Source: Staphylococcus hsinchuensis
Lineage (GTDB): Bacteria > Bacillota > Bacilli > Staphylococcales > Staphylococcaceae
Direction: 5' to 3'
Assembly (NCBI RefSeq): GCF_038789205.1
Contig: NZ_CP128356.1
Span: forward strand, 1 to 64,000
DNA length: 64,000 bases
In this document: one piece after another, positions 9,757 to 18,534 of the stretch
Position numbering within the stretch: the first letter of the stretch is position 1
How the letters are laid out: each line of letters begins with the position of its first letter
Program-made: the position numbers and the translations under genes
The notes under the pieces: generated by a model
Database searches by the model: none
Told to the model about the DNA's origin: nothing
Seen by the model: only the letters and a program-made list of their open reading frames with translations

Positions 9757-10118
9757 TTAATCCCTCCTCTTTTTAATGATGAAAAATATTTTCTATAATT
9801 TGAATTTTTGTTTTTATAACTATAGAGTTAAAAAATATAAAATTTCAATTAATGTTTTGTTACTCGAAGAAAATCATACTAACTTATGAATATATGCTCA
9901 TATATTCATAAGTTAGTATGATTTTTATCCTTTGTCAATATAGAAATGCTTTGTATTTTGTATATTAAATAAAAACCCTACTTTGCTTTGGACAGTAGTG
10001 GGATTTTTGCATATGATAAACCACACTTCACTTGCTAAATATTAACTATATTATAATTAACAAGTGATAATTTCTTTTTAGAGAAAATAATGTATTCACG
10101 CCTTTAGGCGTGAATACA
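9757..10118. other. Intergenic hairpin-rich stretch upstream of czcD
   Basis: No gene is seen. It holds the czcD upstream region, a 27-bp perfect hairpin at 9870-9925, a weaker hairpin at about 9971-10008 (ACCCTACT / AGTAGTGGG) and the terminator at 10084-10125. Confidence 0.6.
9870..9925. terminator. Long perfect hairpin
   Basis: Arms AAAATCATACTAACTTATGA.. at 9870-9896 and its exact complement at 9899-9925 give 27 paired bases with almost no loop. Symmetric T/A runs fit a bidirectional terminator, though the length is unusual. Confidence 0.55.
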
Positions 10119-10125
10119 TTATTTT
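10084..10125. terminator. Terminator of the truncated Rep_3-type replicon
   Basis: Perfect inverted repeat AAAATAATGTATTCACGCCT / AGGCGTGAATACATTATTTT overlapping the stop of the minus-strand HTH gene, with T/A runs on both sides. Confidence 0.85.
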
Positions 10126-10586
10126 TTTTTGAATAGTTTAGAAAAGATAGATTGTTTTTGTTCATTTTTTTTTGATGCTTTTGGAGTAATGATATCTTCT
10201 TTTGAATCTATATTATCAGTTTCTATTTTTTTGGTATTACTTAATATATTTTGGCTATTTAAATTCAAAGATTGTTCTTGTTTTAATGCAATTGTTAAAT
10301 CGTCAATTTGTCGATTCTTTTGTCGAATTTCTGATTCTAAATGCTCTATGTATTTATCGATATAACTGCTATATTGGTTATTTAATGATTCTGTTTTGTT
10401 TGTCGATTCTTTTGTCGTTTTTTTATTTAAAATTGTTTTTAGATAATCTATTGTATTATCATCTATTAATGATTTGTTACCTACTTTGTTTACCTTCAAA
10501 TTTGAAGGTAAACTTTTTAAATGATAATGAATTGTTTGTTTAGAGACATCTAAAAGTTCAGAAACTTCCTTTACAGTTTTCATCAA
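10119..10586 (-). CDS. Replication-associated HTH and coiled-coil protein (DUF536-like)
   Basis: About 155 aa. An N-terminal helix-turn-helix (KTVKEVSELLDVSKQTIHYH) is followed by a basic linker, a coiled-coil segment (DKYIEHLESEIRQKNRQIDD, about residues 78-105) and a Lys-rich C-terminus. This architecture is that of small proteins encoded 3' of Rep_3/RepB genes on theta plasmids of Firmicutes, and resembles pSK1 Par. It likely binds DNA and supports segregation or copy control. The start is TTG at 10586 or ATG at 10583, with AAGGAGA upstream. Its partner rep gene is destroyed. Confidence 0.65.
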   Translation of the reverse strand: MMKTVKEVSELLDVSKQTIHYHLKSLPSNLKVNKVGNKSLIDDNTIDYLKTILNKKTTKESTNKTESLNNQYSSYIDKYIEHLESEIRQKNRQIDDLTIALKQEQSLNLNSQNILSNTKKIETDNIDSKEDIITPKASKKNEQKQSIFSKLFKKK

Positions 10587-10601
10587 ATAACTGGGTCTCC
10601 T

Positions 10602-10869
10602 TTACTTTTTCATTTTTTGTAAAAACGCTTGACGTTCTTCTTCTGTATACGCAGATGTCTTAGATGTGGTTGGTTCATAAGTGTTATTTTTTAACCATTG
10701 TGGCGTCATTTCACGGCTTATATATTGTTTTGGTTTGCCTGTACTTATCATATTAGATTGTCGTTTCGAATGAATACGTTTCTCAGGTTCAAAAGAAAAT
10801 TCTAACCATTCAATCTTTCGTCCTTTTTTAGCTTTAATTTTATTAATATTGAGATTTTTAAATAAAAAG
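10602..10869 (-). pseudogene. rep: 3' fragment of a Rep_3-family plasmid replication initiator
   Basis: Only the C-terminal ~85 codons remain, with KAKKGRKIEWLEFSFEPEK, SREMTPQWL and a charged end ERQAFLQKMKK, as at the end of Rep_3/RepB initiators. IS431 copy 1 joins at 10870 and removes the N-terminal winged-helix domains, so this replicon cannot start replication. The HTH gene begins ~16 bp after its stop, which keeps the ancestral rep-orf order visible. Confidence 0.65.
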
Positions 10870-11658
10870 GGTTCTGTTGCAAAGTAAAAAATATAGCTAA
10901 TCACTAATATATCATGTCAGTGTTCGTTTAACTTGCTAGCATGATGCTAATTTCGTGGCATGGGGAAAATCCGTAGATCTGAAGAGACCTACGGTTCTTT
11001 TTATATAGAGCGTAAATACATTCAATACCTTTTAAAGTATTCTTTGCCGTATTGATACTTTGATATCTTGTCTTTCTTACTTTAATATGACGGTGATCTT
11101 GCTCAATGAGGTTATTCAGATATTTCGATGTACAATGACAGTCAGGTTTAAGTTTAAAAGCTTTAATTATTTTAGCCATTGCTGCCTTCGTTGAAGGTGC
11201 CTGATCTGTAACTACCTTTTGAGGCTTACCAAATTGTTTAATGAGACGTTTGATAAACGCATATGCTGAATGATTATCTCGTTGCTTACGCAACCAAATA
11301 TCTAATGTATGTCCCTCTGTATCAATGGCACGATATAAATAGCTCCATTTTCCTTTTATTTTGATATACGTCTCATCAATACGCCATTTGTAATAAGCTT
11401 TTTTATGCTTTTTCTTCCAAATTTGATATAAAATTGGGGCATATTCTTGAACCCAACGGTAGATCGTTGAATGATGAACGTTTACACCACGTTCTCTTAA
11501 TATTTCAGATATATCACGATAGCTCAATGCATATCTTAGATAGTAGCCAACGGCTACAGTGATAACATCCTTGTTAAATTGTTTATATCTGAAATAGTTC
11601 ATACAGAAGACTCCTTTTTGTTAAAATTATATTATAAATTCAACTTTGCAACAGAACC
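10870..11658 (-). mobile_element. IS431: IS431/IS257, copy 1
   Basis: 789-bp IS6-family element with terminal repeats GGTTCTGTTGCAAAGT and ACTTTGCAACAGAACC and one intact transposase gene. The flanking 8 bp do not match (ATAAAAAG, then ATTTAGAA), so it sits at a recombination or deletion junction. It truncates the rep gene on one side and abuts blaZ on the other. Confidence 0.95.
10928..11602 (-). CDS. tnp: IS6-family transposase of IS431 copy 1
   Basis: 224-aa DDE transposase with an HTH start (YRDISEILRERGVNVHHSTI) and catalytic Asp in WRIDETYIKIKG and VTDQAPS, Glu in NNLIEQDHRHIK. It drives replicative cointegrate formation typical of IS6 elements. Intact. Confidence 0.95.
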   Translation of the reverse strand: MNYFRYKQFNKDVITVAVGYYLRYALSYRDISEILRERGVNVHHSTIYRWVQEYAPILYQIWKKKHKKAYYKWRIDETYIKIKGKWSYLYRAIDTEGHTLDIWLRKQRDNHSAYAFIKRLIKQFGKPQKVVTDQAPSTKAAMAKIIKAFKLKPDCHCTSKYLNNLIEQDHRHIKVRKTRYQSINTAKNTLKGIECIYALYKKNRRSLQIYGFSPCHEISIMLAS

Positions 11659-11668
11659 ATTTAGAATA

Positions 11669-12589
<921 letters not shown>

Positions 12590-12620
12590 TTATTATAAAT
12601 AATTGAAAGAAGGTGTCAAA

Positions 12621-14378
12621 ATGGCTAAATTACTAATAATGAGCGTAGTAAGCTTTTGTTTTATATTTCTATTGTTAGTATTTTTTAGGTATATATTAAA
12701 ACGCTATTTTAATTATAGTTTAAATTATAAAGTTTGGTATCTAACTGTGCTTGCTGGATTAATTCCTTTTATCCCAATTAAATTCTCTTTTATAAAATTT
12801 AATAATGTGAATAATCAATCGCCCACAGTTGAAAGTAGGTCACACGACTTGAACCATAACATAAATACCACCAAACCTGTTCAAGAGTTCACAACAGATA
12901 TCCATAAGTTTAATTGGGATTCAATTGATAATATCTGCACAGTTATTTGGATAGTTTTGGTTATTATTTTAAGTTTTAAATTTTTGAAATCCTTATTATA
13001 TCTTAAATATTTAAAGAGACAGTCACTTTATCTAAACGAAAATGAAAAAAATAAAATAGATACGATACTTTTCAACCATCAATATAAAAAAAATATTGTG
13101 ATTCGAAAAGCAGAGACTATTCAATCTCCAATAACTTTTTGGTATGGGAAATATATTATTTTGATTCCTAGTTCATATTTTAAAAGTGTAATTGACAAAA
13201 GACTAAAATATATAATATTGCATGAATATGCTCATGCTAAAAATAGAGATACTTTACATTTAATTATCTTTAATATCTTCTCTATTGTTATGAGTTACAA
13301 TCCATTAATACATATTGTAAAAAGAAAGATAATTCATGACAATGAAGTAGAAGCCGATAGATTTGTTCTTAATAATATTAACAAAAATGAATTTAAAACT
13401 TATGCGGAATCTATTATGGACTCCGTATTAAATATTCCATTTTTTAATAAAAATATATTAAGCCATTCATTTAATGGTAAAAAGTCATTACTCAAAAGAA
13501 GATTAATTAATATAAAAGAAGCCAATTTGAAAAAACAGTCCAAATTAATTCCAATTTTTATTTGTATTTTTACTTTTTTGCTCATGGTAATTCAAAGCCA
13601 GTTTTTGATGGGGCAATCCATAACTGATTATAATTATAAAAAGCCCTTACAGAACGATCACCAAATTTTAGATGAAAGTAAAAATTTTGGTTCAAATAGT
13701 GGATCTTTCGTCATGTACAGCATGAAGAAAGACAAATACTATATTTATAATGAAAAAGAAAGTAGAAAGAGATATTCTCCTGATTCAACTTATAAAATTT
13801 ATTTAGCGATGTTTGGACTTGACCATCATATCATAAGTGATAAAAATTCACGTATGTCATGGAATCATAAACATTATCCTTTCGAGTCTTGGAATAAGGA
13901 ACAAGATTTAAATACAGCAATGCAAAATTCAGTTAATTGGTACTTCGAACGTATTAGTAATCAAATACCAAAGAACTATACTGCGGCTCAACTCAAGCAA
14001 TTAAATTATGGTAATGAAAACTTGGGAAGTTATAAAAGCTATTGGATGGAAGATAGTTTGAAAATATCTAATCTTGAACAAGTAATAGTTTTTAAAAATA
14101 TGATGGAACAAAATAACCATTTTAGTAAAAAAGCAAAGAATCAATTATCTTCTTCATTATTGATTAAGAAAAATGAAAAGTATGAACTGTATGGGAAAAC
14201 AGGTACAGGTATAGTAAACGGGAAGTATAATAATGGGTGGTTTGTAGGTTACGTAATTACAAATCATGATAAGTATTATTTTGCTACACATTTATCAGAT
14301 GGAAAGCCGTCTGGGAAAAATGCTGAATTAATCAGTGAAAAAATATTAAAAGAAATGGGTGTTTTAAATGGCCAATAA
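12621..14378 (+). CDS. blaR1: Beta-lactam sensor-transducer BlaR1
   Basis: 585-aa membrane sensor, starting at the ATG at 12621; the open frame extends six codons further upstream but the canonical protein begins [10 protein letters not shown]. Several N-terminal TM segments surround a cytosolic zinc metalloprotease domain with HEYAH. The extracellular penicillin-binding domain has STYK (SPDSTYKIY) and KTG ([11 protein letters not shown]). Acylation of the serine by beta-lactam activates the protease, leading to loss of BlaI. It overlaps blaI by 11 bp. Confidence 0.97.
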   Translation: MAKLLIMSVVSFCFIFLLLVFFRYILKRYFNYSLNYKVWYLTVLAGLIPFIPIKFSFIKFNNVNNQSPTVESRSHDLNHNINTTKPVQEFTTDIHKFNWDSIDNICTVIWIVLVIILSFKFLKSLLYLKYLKRQSLYLNENEKNKIDTILFNHQYKKNIVIRKAETIQSPITFWYGKYIILIPSSYFKSVIDKRLKYIILHEYAHAKNRDTLHLIIFNIFSIVMSYNPLIHIVKRKIIHDNEVEADRFVLNNINKNEFKTYAESIMDSVLNIPFFNKNILSHSFNGKKSLLKRRLINIKEANLKKQSKLIPIFICIFTFLLMVIQSQFLMGQSITDYNYKKPLQNDHQILDESKNFGSNSGSFVMYSMKKDKYYIYNEKESRKRYSPDSTYKIYLAMFGLDHHIISDKNSRMSWNHKHYPFESWNKEQDLNTAMQNSVNWYFERISNQIPKNYTAAQLKQLNYGNENLGSYKSYWMEDSLKISNLEQVIVFKNMMEQNNHFSKKAKNQLSSSLLIKKNEKYELYGKTGTGIVNGKYNNGWFVGYVITNHDKYYFATHLSDGKPSGKNAELISEKILKEMGVLNGQ

Positions 14379-14748
14379 GCAAGTTGAAATATCTATGGCT
14401 GAATGGGATGTTATGAATATAATATGGGATAAAAAATCAGTATCAGCTAATGAAATTGTAGTTGAAATTCAAAAATATAAAGAAGTTAGCGATAAAACGA
14501 TTAGAACATTAATCACAAGACTATATAAAAAAGAGATTATAAAACGATACAAATCAGAGAATATTTATTTTTACTCATCAAATATTAAAGAAGACGATAT
14601 TAAAATGAAAACTGCTAAAACCTTTCTTAATAAACTGTATGGAGGGGACATGAAAAGTTTAGTGCTGAATTTTGCGAAAAATGAAGAATTAAATAACAAA
14701 GAAATTGAAGAATTGCGAGACATTTTAAATGATATTAGTAAAAAGTAA
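14368..14748 (+). CDS. blaI: Penicillinase repressor BlaI
   Basis: 126-aa winged-helix repressor ([34 protein letters not shown] recognition region) that binds the bla dyads as a dimer and blocks blaZ and blaR1-blaI transcription. Removed in a BlaR1-dependent way after beta-lactam binding. Its start lies inside the end of blaR1, showing translational coupling. Confidence 0.97.
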   Translation: MANKQVEISMAEWDVMNIIWDKKSVSANEIVVEIQKYKEVSDKTIRTLITRLYKKEIIKRYKSENIYFYSSNIKEDDIKMKTAKTFLNKLYGGDMKSLVLNFAKNEELNNKEIEELRDILNDISKK

Positions 14749-14845
14749 TTAGAGATATGTTTCAAACATAATACATATGTAAACTATGCTTGACTCTTAT
14801 TAAATTAGTTTTGTTAATAACATTTAAAATATTTTATTAAATATG

Positions 14846-14880
14846 AGAGTGTCCAGAAAATAACCATTTTCTGTACACTC
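14846..14880 (+). terminator. Terminator after blaI
   Basis: Stem GAGTGT-CCAGAAAA / TTTTCTG-TACACTC followed by TTCTTTT, about 100 bp after blaI. Confidence 0.7.
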
Positions 14881-15011
14881 TTCTTTTATGTCTAAATAAG
14901 TATGTATTACATAGAATTATGTGTTCAAAAACCCAACAAAAAATCTATGTTCAAAAAAGATCTTGTGATTAAGTTATGGTACACTGAAGGTGTATATAGG
15001 AGGTTTGTATT

Positions 15012-15605
15012 TTGAAAATAGGTTATGCAAGAGTTTCAACTGGATTACAAAATTTAAATTTACAGGAAGATCGATTAAATACACATGGTTATGAAAAGAT
15101 ATTTAATGACCATATGAGTGGTTCAAAAAGTAAAAGACCTGGTTTAGATAAAGCAATTGAATTTGCGAGGTCAGGAGATACCATTGTTGTTTGGAGACTA
15201 GATAGACTAGGACGTAACATGGAGGATTTAATCACATTAGTTAATGAACTTAACGAACGAGGCGTGAGTTTTCATAGTTTAGAAGAAAATATAACGATGG
15301 ATAAATCAAGTTCTACAGGACAATTATTATTTCATTTATTCGCAGCATTTGCAGAATTTGAACGTAATTTAATTTTAGAGCGTTCTTCAGCTGGCCGAAT
15401 TGCAGCACGTGCTAGAGGCCGATATGGAGGCAGACCAGAAAAATTAAATCAAAAAGATTTAAACCTACTTAAGACACTTTATGATAATGGTACGCCAATT
15501 AAGACAATTGCAGAACAGTGGCATGTTTCACGTACAACAATTTATCGTTACCTCAATAAATTGGAGGACAAGGAAGATGAAAAACAAGGAGAAGTATCTA
15601 ACTAA
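15012..15605 (+). CDS. bin: Tn552-type serine recombinase Bin
   Basis: 197-aa serine resolvase/invertase with a catalytic-domain start KIGYARVSTGLQNLNLQEDR (Ser9 nucleophile), VWRLDRLGRN and the AAFAEFERNLILERS helix, then a C-terminal HTH (VSRTTIYRYLNK). The start is TTG at 15012 with AGGAGG upstream. It matches the resolvase that resolves Tn552 cointegrates and lies in Tn552 order after blaI. The next gene, the Tn552 transposase, begins 29 bp before its stop. Confidence 0.92.
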   Translation: MKIGYARVSTGLQNLNLQEDRLNTHGYEKIFNDHMSGSKSKRPGLDKAIEFARSGDTIVVWRLDRLGRNMEDLITLVNELNERGVSFHSLEENITMDKSSSTGQLLFHLFAAFAEFERNLILERSSAGRIAARARGRYGGRPEKLNQKDLNLLKTLYDNGTPIKTIAEQWHVSRTTIYRYLNKLEDKEDEKQGEVSN

Positions 15606-15742
15606 TTTTTCTGAAGCCAAACGTAAAAAAGCTACTCAAAAGTACAATATTATAAAACCTTTTATCCTAGGCGAACAATCTTTATCAAGTATTTCTAAAA
15701 GTAAAGGGATTGCGTTAAGCACCCTTTATAGATGGAATAAGT
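15577..15742 (+). pseudogene. tnpA: 5' stub of Tn552 transposase
   Basis: Begins MKNKEKYLTNFSEAKRKKAT with its own AAGGAAG ribosome site. It keeps the N-terminal HTH (SLSSISKSKGIALSTLYRWN) of the ~480-aa Tn552 transposase and is cut at 15743 by IS431 copy 2. The transposon is therefore immobile on its own. Confidence 0.85.
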
Positions 15743-16532
15743 GGTTCTGTTGCAAAGTTGAATTTATAGTATAATTTTAACAAAAAGGAGTCTTCTGTAT
15801 GAACTATTTCAGATATAAACAATTTAACAAGGATGTTATCACTGTAGCCGTTGGCTACTATCTAAGATATGCATTGAGTTATCGTGATATATCTGAAATA
15901 TTAAGGGAACGTGGTGTAAACGTTCATCATTCAACGGTCTACCGTTGGGTTCAAGAATATGCCCCAATTTTATATCAAATTTGGAAGAAAAAGCATAAAA
16001 AAGCTTATTACAAATGGCGTATTGATGAGACGTACATCAAAATAAAAGGAAAATAGAGCTATTTATATCGTGCCATTGATGCAGAGGGACATACATTAGA
16101 TATTTGCTTGCGTAAGCAACGAGATAATCATTCAGCATATGCGTTTATCAAACGTCTCATTAAACAATTTGGTAAACTTCAAAAGGTAATTACAGATCAG
16201 GCACCTTCAACGAAGGTAGCAATGGCTAAAGTAATTAAAGCTTTTAAACTTAAACCTGACTGTCATTGTACATCGAAATATCTGAATAACCTCATTGAGC
16301 AAAATCACCGTCATATTAAAGTAAGAAAGACAAGGTATCAAAGTATCAATACAGCAAAGAATACTTTAAAAGGTATTGAATGTATTTACGCTCTATATAA
16401 AAAGAACCGCAGGTCTCTTCAGATCTACGGATTTTCGCCATGCCACGAAATTAGCATCATGCTAGCAAGTTAAGCGAACACTGACATGATATATTAGTGG
16501 TTAGCTATATTTTTTTACTTTGCAACAGAACC
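15743..16532 (+). mobile_element. IS431: IS431/IS257, copy 2 (inactive)
   Basis: 790-bp element with both terminal repeats. Its transposase has an in-frame stop. It separates the bla segment from the lantibiotic island and is inverted relative to copies 1 and 3. No 8-bp target duplication is seen. Confidence 0.95.
15799..16473 (+). pseudogene. tnp: IS431 transposase with internal stop
   Basis: Codon 86 is TAG (16054-16056) where other copies have TGG (KIKGKWSYLYR). A second Trp, in DIWLRK, is replaced by Cys. The rest of the 224-codon frame is open, so decay is recent. Confidence 0.93.
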
Positions 16533-16632
16533 AAAAATAACTAATGTTTATTTTGTTGTAAAGTGGGTTTTAATTATAGTAAAATATATATAAAATCATA
16601 ACATACTATGATTTTATAAGGAGGTTTTTTAC

Positions 16633-16809
16633 TTGGATATAGTTTTGACAATTGTAGGTATAGGGGCATTTCTTTTTGCAATGCTAGCATTGGGTTTTTG
16701 GATAATGCCATTTTTTTCTAATGGGAATAAAAGTTCTACAACTATTAATGTTTTTGCTGTATTGGCTATTATTTGTGTTGTAATTTTAATAGTAGGATCT
16801 AATCTTTAA
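16633..16809 (+). CDS. Small two-helix membrane protein, candidate lantibiotic immunity peptide
   Basis: 58 aa starting at TTG 16633 with AGGAGG 8 nt upstream. Two hydrophobic helices (DIVLTIVGIGAFLFAMLALG and VFAVLAIICVVILIVG) flank a short polar loop with SNGNKSSTT. It lies at the edge of the lantibiotic island, converging on lanE across a terminator. Small membrane peptides next to lantibiotic genes often give immunity (PepI, NukH-type), but no sequence match to those is recognised, so the role is inferred from position and size. Confidence 0.6.
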   Translation: MDIVLTIVGIGAFLFAMLALGFWIMPFFSNGNKSSTTINVFAVLAIICVVILIVGSNL

Positions 16810-16881
16810 TATATTTAAATTGCTAATAGTACAAAATATTTCTGAACTAGATAGACTGTAATATTTTGTTGAATTTATTTA

Positions 16882-16917
16882 TACCCCCAATTTCAGTTTG
16901 AATTGAAATTGGGGGAT
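16882..16917. terminator. Bidirectional terminator between small membrane gene and lanE
   Basis: TACCCCCAATTTCA with complement TGAAATTGGGGG around a short loop, flanked by AT-rich sequence. Confidence 0.8.
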
Positions 16918-16954
16918 AGTATTAAAATACTGCTTTATTAAATATTAGAAAAAA

Positions 16955-17686
16955 TCAAATTTTTTTATGAGTAAATGATTTATAGGACATAGCTAATAAA
17001 ATTAAAAATAATATTATGAAAACAAGAGAACCTATCATAATCGTGAACATCACATTAGGATAATATAGATTAGAATTAATAAATAGTAGACCTAATCTAT
17101 AACTAAATGTTGTTGGAATAATATATGAAAATGGAGCAGCTAAAAATATCATAGATATCATAGAAATAATTATACCACTTACAATTGAAACAATTATATT
17201 TTTAGTTAAATTGATTATTGCTATACTCAAAAAATTAACAAGTAATATTATCATTAAGTTTACTGTCAAAAAAGAACTTGTAATTGCTATTAATTCAAAT
17301 ATATCAGCTCCATTGAATATATAAAAAACTAAAATAATCATTAAATTGATTATAGTATAGAATAATGATAGTAACAGTGCGACAATTCCTTTAGAAAAAA
17401 AGAGTAAGTTAATATTAGTGCTATATGAAAACCAATTAGTAAATGTATTATTTTTATATTCAATATAATACACTGATGAAGCGATAATACAACTAATAAT
17501 AGGTAGAAGCATAAAATATTGATTATAAAATCTAAAATAGAATCCATCTGACAATGATAGGTTCCTATCATTAATTGCAAAGTTTGCAAAATTCATCCCA
17601 AAAGGAATTAGCATTAAGATTAGGATAACTATTAAAAATTTTTCACTCTTAATTTTTATGAATTCATTTTTTATAAAAGTAATCAT
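16955..17686 (-). CDS. Lantibiotic-immunity ABC permease (LanE/G-like)
   Basis: 243-aa integral membrane protein with about six TM helices and no catalytic motif (start MITFIKNEFIKIKSEKFLIV), typical of ABC-2 permeases of LanFEG self-protection systems. Its ATG overlaps the stop of the ATPase gene (ATGA), so the two are translationally coupled. Only one permease is present where many systems have separate LanE and LanG, so it may act as a homodimer. Such pumps return lantibiotic from the membrane to the outside. Confidence 0.75.
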   Translation of the reverse strand: MITFIKNEFIKIKSEKFLIVILILMLIPFGMNFANFAINDRNLSLSDGFYFRFYNQYFMLLPIISCIIASSVYYIEYKNNTFTNWFSYSTNINLLFFSKGIVALLLSLFYTIINLMIILVFYIFNGADIFELIAITSSFLTVNLMIILLVNFLSIAIINLTKNIIVSIVSGIIISMISMIFLAAPFSYIIPTTFSYRLGLLFINSNLYYPNVMFTIMIGSLVFIILFLILLAMSYKSFTHKKI

Positions 17687-18519
17687 TTTAAATACACCTC
17701 TGCGGCTTGGATTGTCATGATTTGTAAATATAGTTCTTCTAAACTTAACTTTTTCACTTTGCTATCTAAATTACTTAAATATTGATAATCGCCTATAATA
17801 TGATAGCTATTACCATCAAAAATTATTGAAAGTTCTCCTTGAAATGATTGTTTGTTTGCAAAGTTTAAAGGTAACTCTTCACATTTTAAACAAGCATAAA
17901 ATGCATGCTTATTTTTAATATTAGCTATAATTTTCCCATTGTTTATAAATACAAAAACATCGGTGAATTCTTCAATTTCTTTTAGTATATGACTAGAAAT
18001 AATAGTTGTTCGATCATTTGTGTTTACATAATTAGAGATAATATCTCTAATATCTCTAATGCCACTTGGATCAAGTCCATTTGAAGGTTCATCTAACAAA
18101 ATGGTTTTAGGATAATCCATCAGAGCTCTTCCTATACCTAGTCTTTGTTTCATTCCCATAGATAAAGTTTTGAATTTTTTTGATGTGTCTTCTTGAAGTC
18201 CCACCATTTTTAAGAATTGTAATATGTTATCTGATTGATTTTTTTTATAACTAGCATGAAGTTTTAAATTATCATAGCAGCTTAAATTGTCATAAAAAGC
18301 TGGATGTTCAATTAAATGACCAATATTATTTCTACTATATGTGTTATTAATATTGCCAGAATACTTTACTACATTAATCATAGATTTAAATAGAGTTGTT
18401 TTCCCAGCTCCATTAGGACCAAGAAGTCCGTATACTTTACCATTTTCAAATGTATAAGAAATATTTTTTAAAATTTGTTGATGCTTTGTGGAAACTGAAA
18501 GATTTTCTACTTGAATCAA
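17683..18519 (-). CDS. lanF: Lantibiotic-immunity ABC ATPase (LanF-like)
   Basis: About 278-aa ABC ATPase with Walker A GPNGAGKTT, signature LSMGMKQRLGIGRAL, Walker B TILLDEPSNGLDP, H-loop SSHIL and the E-rich Q-loop form (HLIEHPAFYDNLS) common in LanF. The TTG at 18519 is the likely start (MIQVENLSV): AAAGGA lies 11 nt upstream, whereas the ATG at 18531 overlaps that site. It follows lanM1 by about 15 bp and overlaps the permease gene. Confidence 0.85.
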   Translation of the reverse strand: MIQVENLSVSTKHQQILKNISYTFENGKVYGLLGPNGAGKTTLFKSMINVVKYSGNINNTYSRNNIGHLIEHPAFYDNLSCYDNLKLHASYKKNQSDNILQFLKMVGLQEDTSKKFKTLSMGMKQRLGIGRALMDYPKTILLDEPSNGLDPSGIRDIRDIISNYVNTNDRTTIISSHILKEIEEFTDVFVFINNGKIIANIKNKHAFYACLKCEELPLNFANKQSFQGELSIIFDGNSYHIIGDYQYLSNLDSKVKKLSLEELYLQIMTIQAAEVYLK

Positions 18520-18534
18520 AATGTAACACATCCT

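Noticed and set aside
10202..10543. Plus-strand frame opposite the HTH/coiled-coil gene
   Set aside because: It is a Phe/Leu-rich shadow of an AT-rich gene on the other strand, without start signals.
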